DNA from: Candidatus Poribacteria bacterium
GTDB lineage: Bacteria; Poribacteria; WGA-4E; WGA-3G
Direction: 5' to 3'
NCBI GenBank assembly: GCA_012270865.1
Contig: JAAXHL010000109.1
Span: forward strand, 1 to 64,000
DNA length: 64,000 nt
The translations under genes and the position numbers were made by a program. Shown piece by piece: positions 1 through 8,290 of the stretch. The notes under the pieces were generated by a model, which was not told the DNA's origin, searched no databases, and worked only from the letters and a program-made list of their open reading frames with translations. Every line of letters begins with the position of its first letter. Position 1 is the stretch's first letter.

Positions 1-42
1 AATTATTTAAACACATCAAATCGAAGTAATTCCCATCTTATT

Positions 43-69
43 CCCCCCTGATAAGGGGGGTTAGGGGGG
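43..69. repeat. C6/G6 palindromic intergenic repeat
   Basis: Six C, TGATAA, then six G form a perfect hairpin, followed by TTAGGGGGG. The same core with five C and five G lies inside the MITE at 31732-31853. Here no terminal inverted repeats are visible, so this is probably a decayed or partial copy. It lies just downstream of the minus-strand pheA stop and could also serve as a weak hairpin end for that transcript, although no T-run follows. Confidence 0.6.
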
Positions 70-117
70 TTATCTTCGGACAAGTGTTCATTTATTTTCG
101 GATTTTACTATAACTCC

Positions 118-1185
118 TTAGGAAGTACCGCGCGGATAGGAACCGATAACATTGACGTTCCGACACAATTCCTCAAGCTGCTCAAGTGCTACAATAACAC
201 GTTCGTCAGCGATATGACCATCCATCTCGGCAAAGAACACATATTCCCAAGGTTTCGCGCGTGACGGAAGAGATTCCAGATACTTCAGGTTCAGATCCGC
301 TTCCTTTAAAATACCGAGGGCTTGGTAGAGTGCGCCAACCTTGTCTCGAACCGAAAAAAAGAGGGAAGTCCGGTCGTATCCACTCGGATCTGCCATCTCA
401 CTTCCAATGATAAAGAAGCGGGTCGTGTTATTGGGTTCATCCATAATCGCGTTCGCAATAATTGGAATCTGATAAATCTCACTTGCAAGTTCACTCGCGA
501 TGGCAGCTGCAGAGGGTTCTTCGGCGGCTTTTTGCGCAGCTTCGGATGTGCTTACAACTTCGACCTGTTCAACATTACCGAGATACCGACTGAGCCATGC
601 CCGGCACTGTGCGAAAGGTTGCGGATGCGAATAGATACGCCGGATCTCCGCTATCGGAGACTTCGACAACAAGTGATGTTTTATCGGCTGAAACGTCTCG
701 GCACAAATCCACAACGGTGTGTGTTGAAAGCGTTCTAAAACATCACGAACCGTACCCTGCAGAGAGTTCTCGATAGCGACGATCCCATAATCTGCTCTAC
801 CGGATTCAACTTCAGTAAAGATGTCGACTTGCGGATGGACAGGGATAAACTCCGTTGACGCACCGAAATGACATCGAGCCGCCAAATGTCCGAAGCTACC
901 GACCGGACCGAGAAAAGCGACCCGCTCCGGCTCCTGCAAAGAACGCGAGGCAGATAAAATCTCCGTCCAGATCGCTTCAAGCGCAGCCTCCGGGAACTTA
1001 CCCGCATTCTGTACCATCAAGCGGACGATGACTTGCTTCTGACGGTGCGGGACATAAACCTGGGCGATCCCCGTCTCCGATTTCACCGTACCGACCTTCT
1101 TGGAAATCTCTGCCCGTTTCTGTAGCAAAGCCAAAATTTGGTCATCAATCTCGTTAATCTGGTCGCGATACTCACTTAATTCCAA
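118..1185 (-). CDS. pheA: Bifunctional chorismate mutase / prephenate dehydratase (P-protein)
   Basis: It converts chorismate to prephenate and then to phenylpyruvate, the committed branch to phenylalanine. The 355 residues match the usual P-protein length. Residues 1-90 are an AroQ-type chorismate mutase (RDQINEIDDQILALLQKRAE, with the conserved helix carrying R, D and K). Residues about 90-270 are prephenate dehydratase, beginning VAFLGPVGSFGHLAA and containing the catalytic-region motif NNTTRFFIIG. Residues about 275-355 are an ACT domain for feedback by phenylalanine. In the ACT domain the usual ESRP signature reads ESLPSR, so the arginine of the Phe-binding motif is replaced by leucine and shifted, which could alter feedback sensitivity (inference). 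The gene is monocistronic on the minus strand and its upstream side is a heptamer-repeat tract. The domain order is unmistakable. Confidence 0.95.
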   Translation of the reverse strand: MELSEYRDQINEIDDQILALLQKRAEISKKVGTVKSETGIAQVYVPHRQKQVIVRLMVQNAGKFPEAALEAIWTEILSASRSLQEPERVAFLGPVGSFGHLAARCHFGASTEFIPVHPQVDIFTEVESGRADYGIVAIENSLQGTVRDVLERFQHTPLWICAETFQPIKHHLLSKSPIAEIRRIYSHPQPFAQCRAWLSRYLGNVEQVEVVSTSEAAQKAAEEPSAAAIASELASEIYQIPIIANAIMDEPNNTTRFFIIGSEMADPSGYDRTSLFFSVRDKVGALYQALGILKEADLNLKYLESLPSRAKPWEYVFFAEMDGHIADERVIVALEQLEELCRNVNVIGSYPRGTS

Positions 1186-1190
1186 TTTTT

Positions 1191-1302
1191 TAATAGTTGT
1201 CAGTTATCAGTACGCTACGCTTTCAGTTAACAGTTAAGAGTTTATAAATTAATCAAAACCTCTTGTAACTGTTAACTGTTAACTGTTAACTGTTAACTTC
1301 CT
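1191..1302. repeat. Heptanucleotide repeat tract (TGTTAAC type)
   Basis: The tract contains four consecutive TGTTAAC heptamers near 1270-1297 and looser CAGTTAACAGTT copies on the left. The period is exactly seven bases. It resembles the short tandemly repeated repetitive (STRR) sequences described in cyanobacteria, but the resemblance is only in type. It supplies the last two sense codons and the stop of the DUF5069 gene. Confidence 0.85.
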
Positions 1303-1540
1303 CCAATTTTTTCATAGCGGCGATCATCTCATCATCTGAGGGGTTCTCTTTCACCATCTCAACGAACGCCTCAGCACTTATCTTGTGTTCCTCCAGGAAC
1401 AACTTGTCCTGCGGTCACGGGTAGATATACTCACCGATGATGCCTTGCAATTTTGCACTGGCTTTATCGCTAATTCTGGCTAACCACGGGATCCCTCCAA
1501 TAATCATATCCCTGTGGCGCGGTTTCCAATCAAGAGCCAT
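1286..1540 (-). CDS. DUF5069 family protein with in-frame TGA at the conserved Cys; candidate selenoprotein
   Basis: This gene is hidden because a TGA (1415-1417) interrupts it at codon 42. Reading through gives 84 residues beginning MALDWKPRHRDMIIGG, with PWLARISDKASAKLQG, then GEYIYP-(TGA)-PQDKLFLEEHKISAE and an acidic C-terminal helix, which is the full length and pattern of DUF5069. From memory that family has cysteine in the stretch GEYxYPCPxD, exactly where the TGA stands. The start is well supported by a strong AGGAGGTG ribosome binding site six bases upstream. No frameshift occurs on either side of the TGA. A hairpin 19 bases after the TGA fits a bacterial SECIS. Alternatives are a recent nonsense mutation (one base change from TGC or TGT) or a sequencing error; selA, selB, selC and selD are not in this window, so selenocysteine insertion cannot be proven here. 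The function of DUF5069 is unknown. Confidence 0.75.
1387..1400 (-). promoter_or_regulatory. Candidate bacterial SECIS hairpin
   Basis: On the minus strand GTTCC-TGGA-GGAAC forms a five-pair stem (six with the flanking T-A) and a four-base loop. The loop starts 19 bases after the TGA and has G in its second position. Published bacterial SECIS rules ask for a loop 16-37 bases from the Sec codon with a G among the first two loop bases, so this hairpin fits. It also lies within the coding frame, as bacterial SECIS elements do. Short hairpins are common by chance, so it is supportive only. Confidence 0.5.
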
Positions 1541-1558
1541 CTGTTTCACCTCCTTTTT

Positions 1559-1670
1559 AATAGTTGTCAGTTGTCAGTTGTCAGTTACAAGAGATTTATG
1601 ATTAACCCAAGCCCTCCTAACTGAAAACCGAAAGGAACGCACTCGTTCCGTACTGTTAACTGATAACTAT
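1559..1670. repeat. Heptamer repeat tract with GGAACG hairpin
   Basis: Copies of TAGTTGTCAGT and AACTGTTAACTGATAACT flank the hairpin GGAACG-CACT-CGTTCC at 1634-1649. The same hairpin recurs at 8259-8274 in an equivalent repeat tract, so tract and hairpin appear to travel as one composite intergenic element. Confidence 0.7.
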
Positions 1671-4600
1671 TTACTCTACATTCCCTTCAAGTTGTTTCAA
1701 CGTCTCCTCTAAAAGTTGTAAGGAGCGTCCGTATTCTGACCAATCGCCGCCGCGTTGTGCGTTCTGCGCCTGATTAAAATAGCGGTTTGCCTGCTTAACG
1801 AGTTCTGGAAATGAGACCTGACCTGTGTCAGGATCGGCTGTCGTCTCAGCAGTTGTCGTAATCGCCGCCGTGGTCTGACGGCCCGTTCCCGGTCCGAACA
1901 TGTTTCGGAGTGCGTCCTCAAGACTCTCACCCCAAACGACTTCGTTTTCATATCCGATGACGACCCGCCGCAGTTCCGGGATAGCGGTTTTCTCATCCTC
2001 AGATTGGATGTAGATCGGTTCGACATAGAGCAGTGAGTTGTTCATCGGCAGAATCAATAGGTTTCCGCGTAAAACACGCGAACCCTGCGTATTCCAGAGA
2101 CTAATCTGTTGCGAAATCTCCGGTTCTTGACTAATAAAGTTTTCTACCTGCATCGGTCCTGCGATCTGTTTCCCCTTCGGGAATCGATACACAAGGATCT
2201 GTCCATATTGCGGGAGATCGCATCGTGCAGCAAGCCATGCAGTAAGATTCGGTTTATTGAGCGGTGTGAACGGCAACATCAACATGAATTCAGGTTTCTC
2301 TTCACCCGGTAACCGAATAACGACATAGTAAGGTTCAACAGGTTGACCTTCCGACGCTGAACGTTGGACAGTCTGCTGTTGTGGCAGAAAAGGACTTCGC
2401 GTCTGTTGCGGAACTTGCTGCGTCTGTGCATCCGTATTGTCGTAGAGCTCCATCCCGATTTCCCACTTATCTTCACCCGCATAGAAGGTTACCGGGTCTT
2501 TCATGTGATAATCCCGATAGACCTGAGCTTGAATGAGAAACATCGCTATCGGATAGCGGATATGTGTCTTGAGGTCTTCCGGCATCTCTTGAAACGGTTT
2601 GAAGAGATCGGGAAAAATTTTTCTATAGCACTCCGCAATCGGATCCTGTTCTCGTTCCATGATGTAAAAATCGACGGTGCCATCGTAAGCATCGACAATA
2701 ACTTTCACAGAATTTCGGATGTAGTTACCCCACGGTTCACTGTCCTGCTGCGTATTTCGGAACTGTCGCCTCCGTTGGTCCGCAAACTCCCTCATTGAGA
2801 CAGAATACGGGTACCGGTGTGTAATCGTATAGGCATCAATCAGCCAGACGAGTCTACCGTTATGGATAATGATGTAGGGGTCGCCATCATATCGCAAGAA
2901 GGGTGCGATCTTCTGGATCCTTCTTTTGATATTTCGCTCATAAAGGATTCGGCTTGTCGATGTAATTTCACCCGGCAGGACGAAGTTGATTTCGTTGTTG
3001 AACTTGAGCATGTACGCCATTTTCCGCCAAAAAGAGCTGAGTTCAACACCACCTTCACCTTGATAGGCGTACTCGGCGTATTGCTGTCCCTCTTGCGGAT
3101 AATCAAACTCAAGTGCCTGCGGACGGTCAGGGTGGACGATAACATAACGATCCGTGCGTTCGCCGTAGTAGATACGCGGTCCCGGCGTTTCGGTAAACCG
3201 ATTGTTCCACTCTTCCTTATACTCAATCGGCGGCAACCCTTGAATATACATGTTCGGTTTGCCATTCTCAATCTCGTTCACCGGACTCACAACGGCACCG
3301 TACCCGTGTGTGTAGACATAAGTCTGCTTATACCAATCGTTTCTGATCTCTACCGGAAGCTCATTGATATTGAGTTCGCGTCCAGACAGCATCACCTGTC
3401 GGACTTCGTCATTAACGGCATAGCGATCAATATCGACATCGTTGAAATCGTACTGTGAACGCAATTCTTGGAGCTGACGGAAGGTTCTCCGTAGCGGTCG
3501 CCAGTCCCAGAGACGAATGCTATTAAAGACCGGGGCATTTTCACGGCTGGTTATGTCGTCATAACTCAACACCTCTGTCAGTGGGTATTCTTCTTCGGTC
3601 ACTGTGTTATCAGCCAAGCCGTAAGCCTGAAGTGTCGCTTTGATGTTATAGTTGATATAATCTGCTTCTAAGACCTGCTTATTCGGTTCAACTCGCCAAC
3701 TTTGTATGGCAGCAGGATAGGCTTGTCCGAGGAAACCGGCGACTAAGAAGACAACGAATCCACCAAAAGCATAAGCGTTGCGTTTCAAGAAGATACTGAT
3801 GATAAAAATCAGTGCTATTATGATTGTGAGCCAGAGCATAATATTCAAGACCGGTAGACGTGCTTGTATCGCTGCGTAGCCGCCACCGCCGCGCACCACG
3901 TTGTTTGACGCATACAATAGGTCAAACATAACGAACTTATAATTCCAGGCTCTGAAAAGGAGCGTCAAACCGACAAGCGTGAACAGATGCGCCTTCACGT
4001 TGAAAGGCGGACGAAACCGGAACTGACTGGTATCACCTGTGATTAAACCGTGGAAAAAATAGATGACGGTCGCGAATATCGTCACCAGCATAAAGATACC
4101 GAACAGCGTCCCGCAGACGTAACGTTCCAGCGGCATTTTGAAGATATAGAAACTGACATCTTTTTTGAAGATCGGATCGCGTGCGGGTGAAGTGAAAAAC
4201 GCTTTTTGACCGGGTTCTATCTGAACCGCTGTGTCCAAGCGGATTGCGTTCTCTAACACCGCTTCAACGCGCCCCTCCTGATTCGGGTTTCCGTCTATCC
4301 GAACGTTGACAGGATCCCCGACTTTAATCTCTTTTGCCTGGAGTTCCAATTGTGAAATAGGTATCTCGTTTCCATCAATCGTCCCTTCTACCGTAATAGG
4401 TGTAGCAGCGGGGAAAACGAGTTCGTTTGAGTTGAAGTAGCGTAGATAAATCTCCCACCGATCACTCGCTGTGTAGCCCATTAAAACGCTGAAAAGTATA
4501 GCGACGAGCGACAACCCGCCGTAGATCATCTTTCGCGTGTCGCCAGGGTTGCTCTCACCGCCCGTGAAATCCGCGCCGCCCATAAAGGCAGGACTCAGAT

Positions 4601-4838
4601 GTGCCGGTGTGAATCGATAGATTAAGCCGAGATTGACCAAGAGAATTACTAAATAGCAGACCCCAACAATTACGCCAACGAGGATTTTTGTCCACAGAAT
4701 TTTAGTGAAGATCGGTTTATAGTCTACCATATCAAACCATAGGAAATCGGGGAAGAGGTTAACCCAGAGCGCACCCGATCCACCGATAACACCGAGAATG
4801 ATAACAGTGATAATAAAACGTTTTGTTCGTGATTCCAT
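1671..4838 (-). CDS. UPF0182 (COG1615) family large membrane protein
   Basis: This 1055-residue protein has the size and plan of the UPF0182 family. Seven hydrophobic segments lie at about 8-29, 52-74, 108-123, 240-266, 283-300, 332-352 and 357-378. They are followed by a large region of about 650 residues, predicted to lie outside the membrane, which includes family-typical stretches such as YVYTHGYGAVVSPVNE and GPRIYYGERTDRYVIV. The C-terminus ends in a low-complexity, coiled-coil-like tail (FNQAQNAQRGG...LLEETLKQLEG). The biochemical role of the family is unknown. Heptamer-repeat tracts lie on both sides, so it is probably transcribed alone. The family assignment is secure; the function is not. 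Confidence 0.88.
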   Translation of the reverse strand: MESRTKRFIITVIILGVIGGSGALWVNLFPDFLWFDMVDYKPIFTKILWTKILVGVIVGVCYLVILLVNLGLIYRFTPAHLSPAFMGGADFTGGESNPGDTRKMIYGGLSLVAILFSVLMGYTASDRWEIYLRYFNSNELVFPAATPITVEGTIDGNEIPISQLELQAKEIKVGDPVNVRIDGNPNQEGRVEAVLENAIRLDTAVQIEPGQKAFFTSPARDPIFKKDVSFYIFKMPLERYVCGTLFGIFMLVTIFATVIYFFHGLITGDTSQFRFRPPFNVKAHLFTLVGLTLLFRAWNYKFVMFDLLYASNNVVRGGGGYAAIQARLPVLNIMLWLTIIIALIFIISIFLKRNAYAFGGFVVFLVAGFLGQAYPAAIQSWRVEPNKQVLEADYINYNIKATLQAYGLADNTVTEEEYPLTEVLSYDDITSRENAPVFNSIRLWDWRPLRRTFRQLQELRSQYDFNDVDIDRYAVNDEVRQVMLSGRELNINELPVEIRNDWYKQTYVYTHGYGAVVSPVNEIENGKPNMYIQGLPPIEYKEEWNNRFTETPGPRIYYGERTDRYVIVHPDRPQALEFDYPQEGQQYAEYAYQGEGGVELSSFWRKMAYMLKFNNEINFVLPGEITSTSRILYERNIKRRIQKIAPFLRYDGDPYIIIHNGRLVWLIDAYTITHRYPYSVSMREFADQRRRQFRNTQQDSEPWGNYIRNSVKVIVDAYDGTVDFYIMEREQDPIAECYRKIFPDLFKPFQEMPEDLKTHIRYPIAMFLIQAQVYRDYHMKDPVTFYAGEDKWEIGMELYDNTDAQTQQVPQQTRSPFLPQQQTVQRSASEGQPVEPYYVVIRLPGEEKPEFMLMLPFTPLNKPNLTAWLAARCDLPQYGQILVYRFPKGKQIAGPMQVENFISQEPEISQQISLWNTQGSRVLRGNLLILPMNNSLLYVEPIYIQSEDEKTAIPELRRVVIGYENEVVWGESLEDALRNMFGPGTGRQTTAAITTTAETTADPDTGQVSFPELVKQANRYFNQAQNAQRGGDWSEYGRSLQLLEETLKQLEGNVE

Positions 4839-4846
4839 ATTTTATA

Positions 4847-5028
4847 GTTAACAGTTAACAGTACGATTTTTTCTGCGAAAAAATCTTTCAGTTTTCAGTT
4901 AAGAGGATTCTTGTAACTGTTAACTGATTTCTCCTTATTGTAGGGTTACCTTTCCTGCTACTGCCACAAGATACCTCTTTAACTGAGTACTGAAAGCGAA
5001 GCGTACTGGCTACTGGTTACTGGTAACT
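4847..5028. repeat. Heptamer repeat tract between UPF0182 and the protease/barrel gene
   Basis: The left part has TAGTTAACAGTTAACAG and a CTGCGAAAAAATCTTTCAG block that recurs near 33050 and, in part, near 8180. The right part has three exact heptamer steps CTGGCTA-CTGGTTA-CTGGTAA at 5006-5026, which run up to the stop codon of the next minus-strand gene. No gene is visible in between. Confidence 0.75.
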
Positions 5029-5029
5029 A

Positions 5030-8000
5030 CTAAAAAGCTTGTCCGAGTCCGAAGTGGTATTTGAACCCGGGTTCTAATCGTGTGAGGTCTGTATGTCGCG
5101 CTGCGGCGAAGTCTATTGAAAACAAGCCGAGTTCGAGTCGCATCCCGAGTCCAACCGCGGCTTTGGCATCGTCGAGTCGAATACCGTTCCCTTCTCGGAC
5201 GAAAATGTTGAAACGGTTCTCCGGTCCGTACTGCCAGTCTGACCATGCGCCCCCAAGATCGGCGAAGACGATACCACGGATACCGCCGAGCGTCCATCTG
5301 ACCGGCCAGCCGAAGTGAAGGACATCTATCAAAGGGATGCGGACCTCTAAATTGATGAGTCCGATGCGCGTGCCGACCAACGCCTCATAATTGTAGCCGC
5401 GTAAGGTATCAATCCCACCAAGATAGAAATAGGACCTATCAGCACCGAAACTGCCCCCGAATAGCAGCCGCGCCGCGATGGTAGAACGTCTACCCAAACC
5501 GAAGTAGCGTCGCGCATCAAAGATGACGTTTGTGAGCGATAACTCGCTACCGAGTGCCGGAAAAGATTGTTCAAGTTTAATACGGTATCGAGAGCCGCTA
5601 TAAGGCGACCATTCACGCCACATCGTCGTATCACCGACAAACGCGATAGAACCGGTTGTAAGCAGCCCTCTATCGTCAAACGGATCCAACGGATGGCTCG
5701 TTTGGAAGTTAAAGGAGAACGGCTGTGAATACATTGAGAAGTTAAGATCGAGTCGATGGTATCTGTCGAACGGGTAATTGAGATACGCACCGAGTCCGGT
5801 AATCCGTTGTAAGATACCGCGCCGGCTCTGGATACCGCCTAAAATATGGTATTCGTGATAATTGTAAATCATCGCGCCGATGTCCGTCCGATGCGTCAAG
5901 AACCCGTATTGTGCGATGAAATCTGGTGCAAGATAACTGGACTGGTTCATTACACTGACACCGATCCGATGGTTGCCTAACATATCGCTACCGATAATCT
6001 GCACCGAGCTTCTCAGGATACCGTCAGCACCAAGCGTGAAATCTGGGAAGATCGCATCTAAAGCGAAAGAGGATTTTGTACTATACTTCCGTCTGGCGAT
6101 CCTATAGTTCTCCGGTTTTTCCGCTGTCAAAACGGCAGTCGGTTCAGCAATGTCTATGGTCTCAACTTTTTCTTCGACGGTTTTAGCCATCTCCATCGTA
6201 TGGACATCGTATTTCCCGTTCTGGTAGGCAGTAAACAGCAGCCGCTTGCCATCTGGTGATAAACTCGGATTGAAACAGCCGGTCATCATATTGGTCAGAC
6301 GCGTCAGAGCCAGTTTCCAGTTTTCAGTTTCCAGTTTCCAGTTTTCCAAGTTTCCAGAGCCCTCTTCACTGGCCACTGGTAACTGGTTACTGGTAACGAC
6401 CGAAAGTCTGTATATATCATAAATGCCTTGTCCATCTGCACAGAAGAGAATCGATTCTCCGTCCGGTGCCCATGACGGACTGATGGCGTTATAGGTTCCG
6501 TTGGTTAAGATGCGTTCTGTCCGGTTGTCAAGATCAATCAGTACAAGTCTATTTTTCCGTCCGCGCTCGGAGGTATAGACGATTTTGCCGGTTGTTGGAT
6601 GCCATGACGGGTGCGTGTCGTTAAATGTGTCGAAGGTCAACCTACTGATTTCACCCGTCAGGAGTTCAATACTGTAGAGGTCTGTCTGTCCCTCTTTCAA
6701 TGCCGAAAACACGATCTGCTTGCCGCTGCCATCATAGTCCGGAGAAGAGATATTATCATAATCGAGCCTGAAGTAGTGCGTGAGTTCCTCTGTTAGGATG
6801 TTAACTTCGATGAGATAGTTAGCGTCGTGATGCTTAGCGACGAAGGCGATCCTGTCGCCATCGGGTGCCCACGTGAGGCTTCTACCGAACCCGCTGAAAT
6901 CGGTTCGGATTTCCTCGTATTTCTCTCGGAAAAATCGTTTCGTAACCCGATCCAGCCGCTCACCGGTTTTTGCTGACATCAGAACAATCTCAAGAAACCC
7001 GTCGTTCCCTGTGACATAAGCGACAATATCGCCGCTCGGTGACCAGATCGGCTTGATGTTATGGGAGTATCGCGATTTCTCGGTCAGATTTTTCGCGACG
7101 AGATCCGGTAATTCCCGATCCTCGATGAGGGGCCAGTAGCGTCTCCGTACAGTCTGTCGCCACGCTTTATCGAATTCTACGAGTTCCACGCCGAGTACTT
7201 CTTTGAAAACTCGGTCAATGTCTTTCGTACGACTCTGGCGCAACCCACGCAGAATCTCAGCGATCTTCTCACGTCCATAAGTTTCCGTGAGATACGCCAC
7301 CGCCAATTGTCCTAACTTATATCCAACGTAAGGTGAACTGAGTTGGTTGAAGTTACGGAGTTGTGGCAACGGCACGATGTTGTTATTCATGCTCGCATCG
7401 CGGATGACCATCTCGCCGATTGCATCGTTATCTTCGGCGAAATAGTCTGCCATCCCCTCTATGAACCAGATCGGAGGTGAGTAGAGGAATTCGCCGCTGT
7501 AGATACGGGCGTGCGGTTTCTGATAGATGATGTCGTACTGAAAGATATGGATGAGTTCGTGAAAAATTACCTCCCGAAACGCTTCAAGGGAACCTGTGAA
7601 CGGAATAACAATGCGGTGCTTAAAGAGTTCCGCAAAACCACCGATACCTTCGTGAAGTTCTTGTAAGATGATATTGGTTTCCTGAAAATCTTTGTGCGAT
7701 TTATAGAGGATGAGCGGCGTTCTATCCCGCAGTTCGTGTTCAAAATCCTCGCTGTGCTGTTCGTAAGCCTCTTCGGCAATCGCAGCCATAATAGGCACAA
7801 GCTTCGCCTCGCTCGGATAGTAATATATATCGAAATGCTCCGTCCGATGGATATGCCAATCGAAACGTTGTCCCGTGATCTTGTTTTTACCGAAAACTTG
7901 TGCCCATCCGATACCAGGCGCAATAGCCATCAGCAGACAGCAGACAGCCGACAGCAACAAGAGATTTTTGAGAATAGCCGTCAACCGACAACTGACGGTT

Positions 8001-8041
8001 TCCAACAGCCAACAGCTAATAGGCAATTTATTTTTTTTCAC
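5030..8041 (-). CDS. Secreted protein: HELIH metallopeptidase domain, TolB-type beta-propeller, Omp85-like barrel end
   Basis: The 1003-residue product begins with a signal peptide (hydrophobic NLLLLSAVCCLLMAIA, cut near GWAQ). A gluzincin-like peptidase domain follows, with HELIH at about residue 160 and the downstream WFIEGMADYFAE glutamate at about 195. The middle, about 330-640, carries PD40/WD40-like TolB repeats (PIWSPSGDIVAYV, LTWAPDGDRIAFV, PSWAPDGESILFC, PSLSPDGKRLLFT). The end, about 700-1003, looks like the beta-barrel of BamA/Omp85 surface antigens, with FYLGGIDTLRGYNYEALVG and a terminal aromatic. An outer-membrane protein with a periplasmic or surface peptidase is inferred. The start is GTG at 8041. 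Heptamer repeats form almost the whole signal peptide and also part of the propeller (6310-6396), which is unusual. Confidence 0.85.
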   Translation of the reverse strand: MKKNKLPISCWLLETVSCRLTAILKNLLLLSAVCCLLMAIAPGIGWAQVFGKNKITGQRFDWHIHRTEHFDIYYYPSEAKLVPIMAAIAEEAYEQHSEDFEHELRDRTPLILYKSHKDFQETNIILQELHEGIGGFAELFKHRIVIPFTGSLEAFREVIFHELIHIFQYDIIYQKPHARIYSGEFLYSPPIWFIEGMADYFAEDNDAIGEMVIRDASMNNNIVPLPQLRNFNQLSSPYVGYKLGQLAVAYLTETYGREKIAEILRGLRQSRTKDIDRVFKEVLGVELVEFDKAWRQTVRRRYWPLIEDRELPDLVAKNLTEKSRYSHNIKPIWSPSGDIVAYVTGNDGFLEIVLMSAKTGERLDRVTKRFFREKYEEIRTDFSGFGRSLTWAPDGDRIAFVAKHHDANYLIEVNILTEELTHYFRLDYDNISSPDYDGSGKQIVFSALKEGQTDLYSIELLTGEISRLTFDTFNDTHPSWHPTTGKIVYTSERGRKNRLVLIDLDNRTERILTNGTYNAISPSWAPDGESILFCADGQGIYDIYRLSVVTSNQLPVASEEGSGNLENWKLETENWKLALTRLTNMMTGCFNPSLSPDGKRLLFTAYQNGKYDVHTMEMAKTVEEKVETIDIAEPTAVLTAEKPENYRIARRKYSTKSSFALDAIFPDFTLGADGILRSSVQIIGSDMLGNHRIGVSVMNQSSYLAPDFIAQYGFLTHRTDIGAMIYNYHEYHILGGIQSRRGILQRITGLGAYLNYPFDRYHRLDLNFSMYSQPFSFNFQTSHPLDPFDDRGLLTTGSIAFVGDTTMWREWSPYSGSRYRIKLEQSFPALGSELSLTNVIFDARRYFGLGRRSTIAARLLFGGSFGADRSYFYLGGIDTLRGYNYEALVGTRIGLINLEVRIPLIDVLHFGWPVRWTLGGIRGIVFADLGGAWSDWQYGPENRFNIFVREGNGIRLDDAKAAVGLGMRLELGLFSIDFAAARHTDLTRLEPGFKYHFGLGQAF
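6310..6396. repeat. Heptamer repeats inside a coding region
   Basis: Five consecutive heptamers of CCAGTTT type (6310-6344) and four of CTGGTAA type (6369-6396) lie in frame within the propeller region of the protein on 5030-8041. They encode the stretch around VTSNQLPVAS and LENWKLETENWKL without breaking the frame. They are the same family as the intergenic tracts. Confidence 0.85.
7925..8027. repeat. Heptamer repeats encoding a signal peptide
   Basis: On the plus strand five heptamers AGCCATC, AGCAGAC, AGCAGAC, AGCCGAC and AGCAACA run without a gap at 7925-7959, and degenerate copies (CCGACAACTGACGG, CCAACAGCCAACAG) continue to about 8027. Read on the minus strand they give the Leu/Val/Ala/Cys-rich hydrophobic core of the signal peptide. 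Confidence 0.8.
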
Positions 8042-8176
8042 ACCCCTACCCCCAGTAGTTATCAGTTTGCTTCGCAGTGAGAATACGATTTTGACCAGTG
8101 ATTCTTGTGATTCTTGTGGTTATTCATGATAAGAGTCCTCTTTTATCCCGGTAGTTATTGTAATCCCATCAATCAC

Positions 8177-8283
8177 CGGTCAAAAAATCTTTCAGTTTTC
8201 AGTTAAGAGGGTTTAGATTAATCACAAGTCTCTTGGAACTGTTAACTGTTAACTAAAAGGAACGTACTCGTTCCGTCCTGCTA
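8177..8283. repeat. Composite heptamer tract with GGAACG hairpin
   Basis: It contains AAATCTTTCAGTTTTCAGTTAAGAG, then ACTGTTAACTGTTAACT, then the hairpin GGAACG-TACT-CGTTCC at 8259-8274. It has the same order as the tract at 1559-1670. Together with 8042-8176, where no gene is seen, it fills the gap upstream of the protease/barrel gene. Confidence 0.7.
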
Positions 8284-8290
8284 ACTATTT

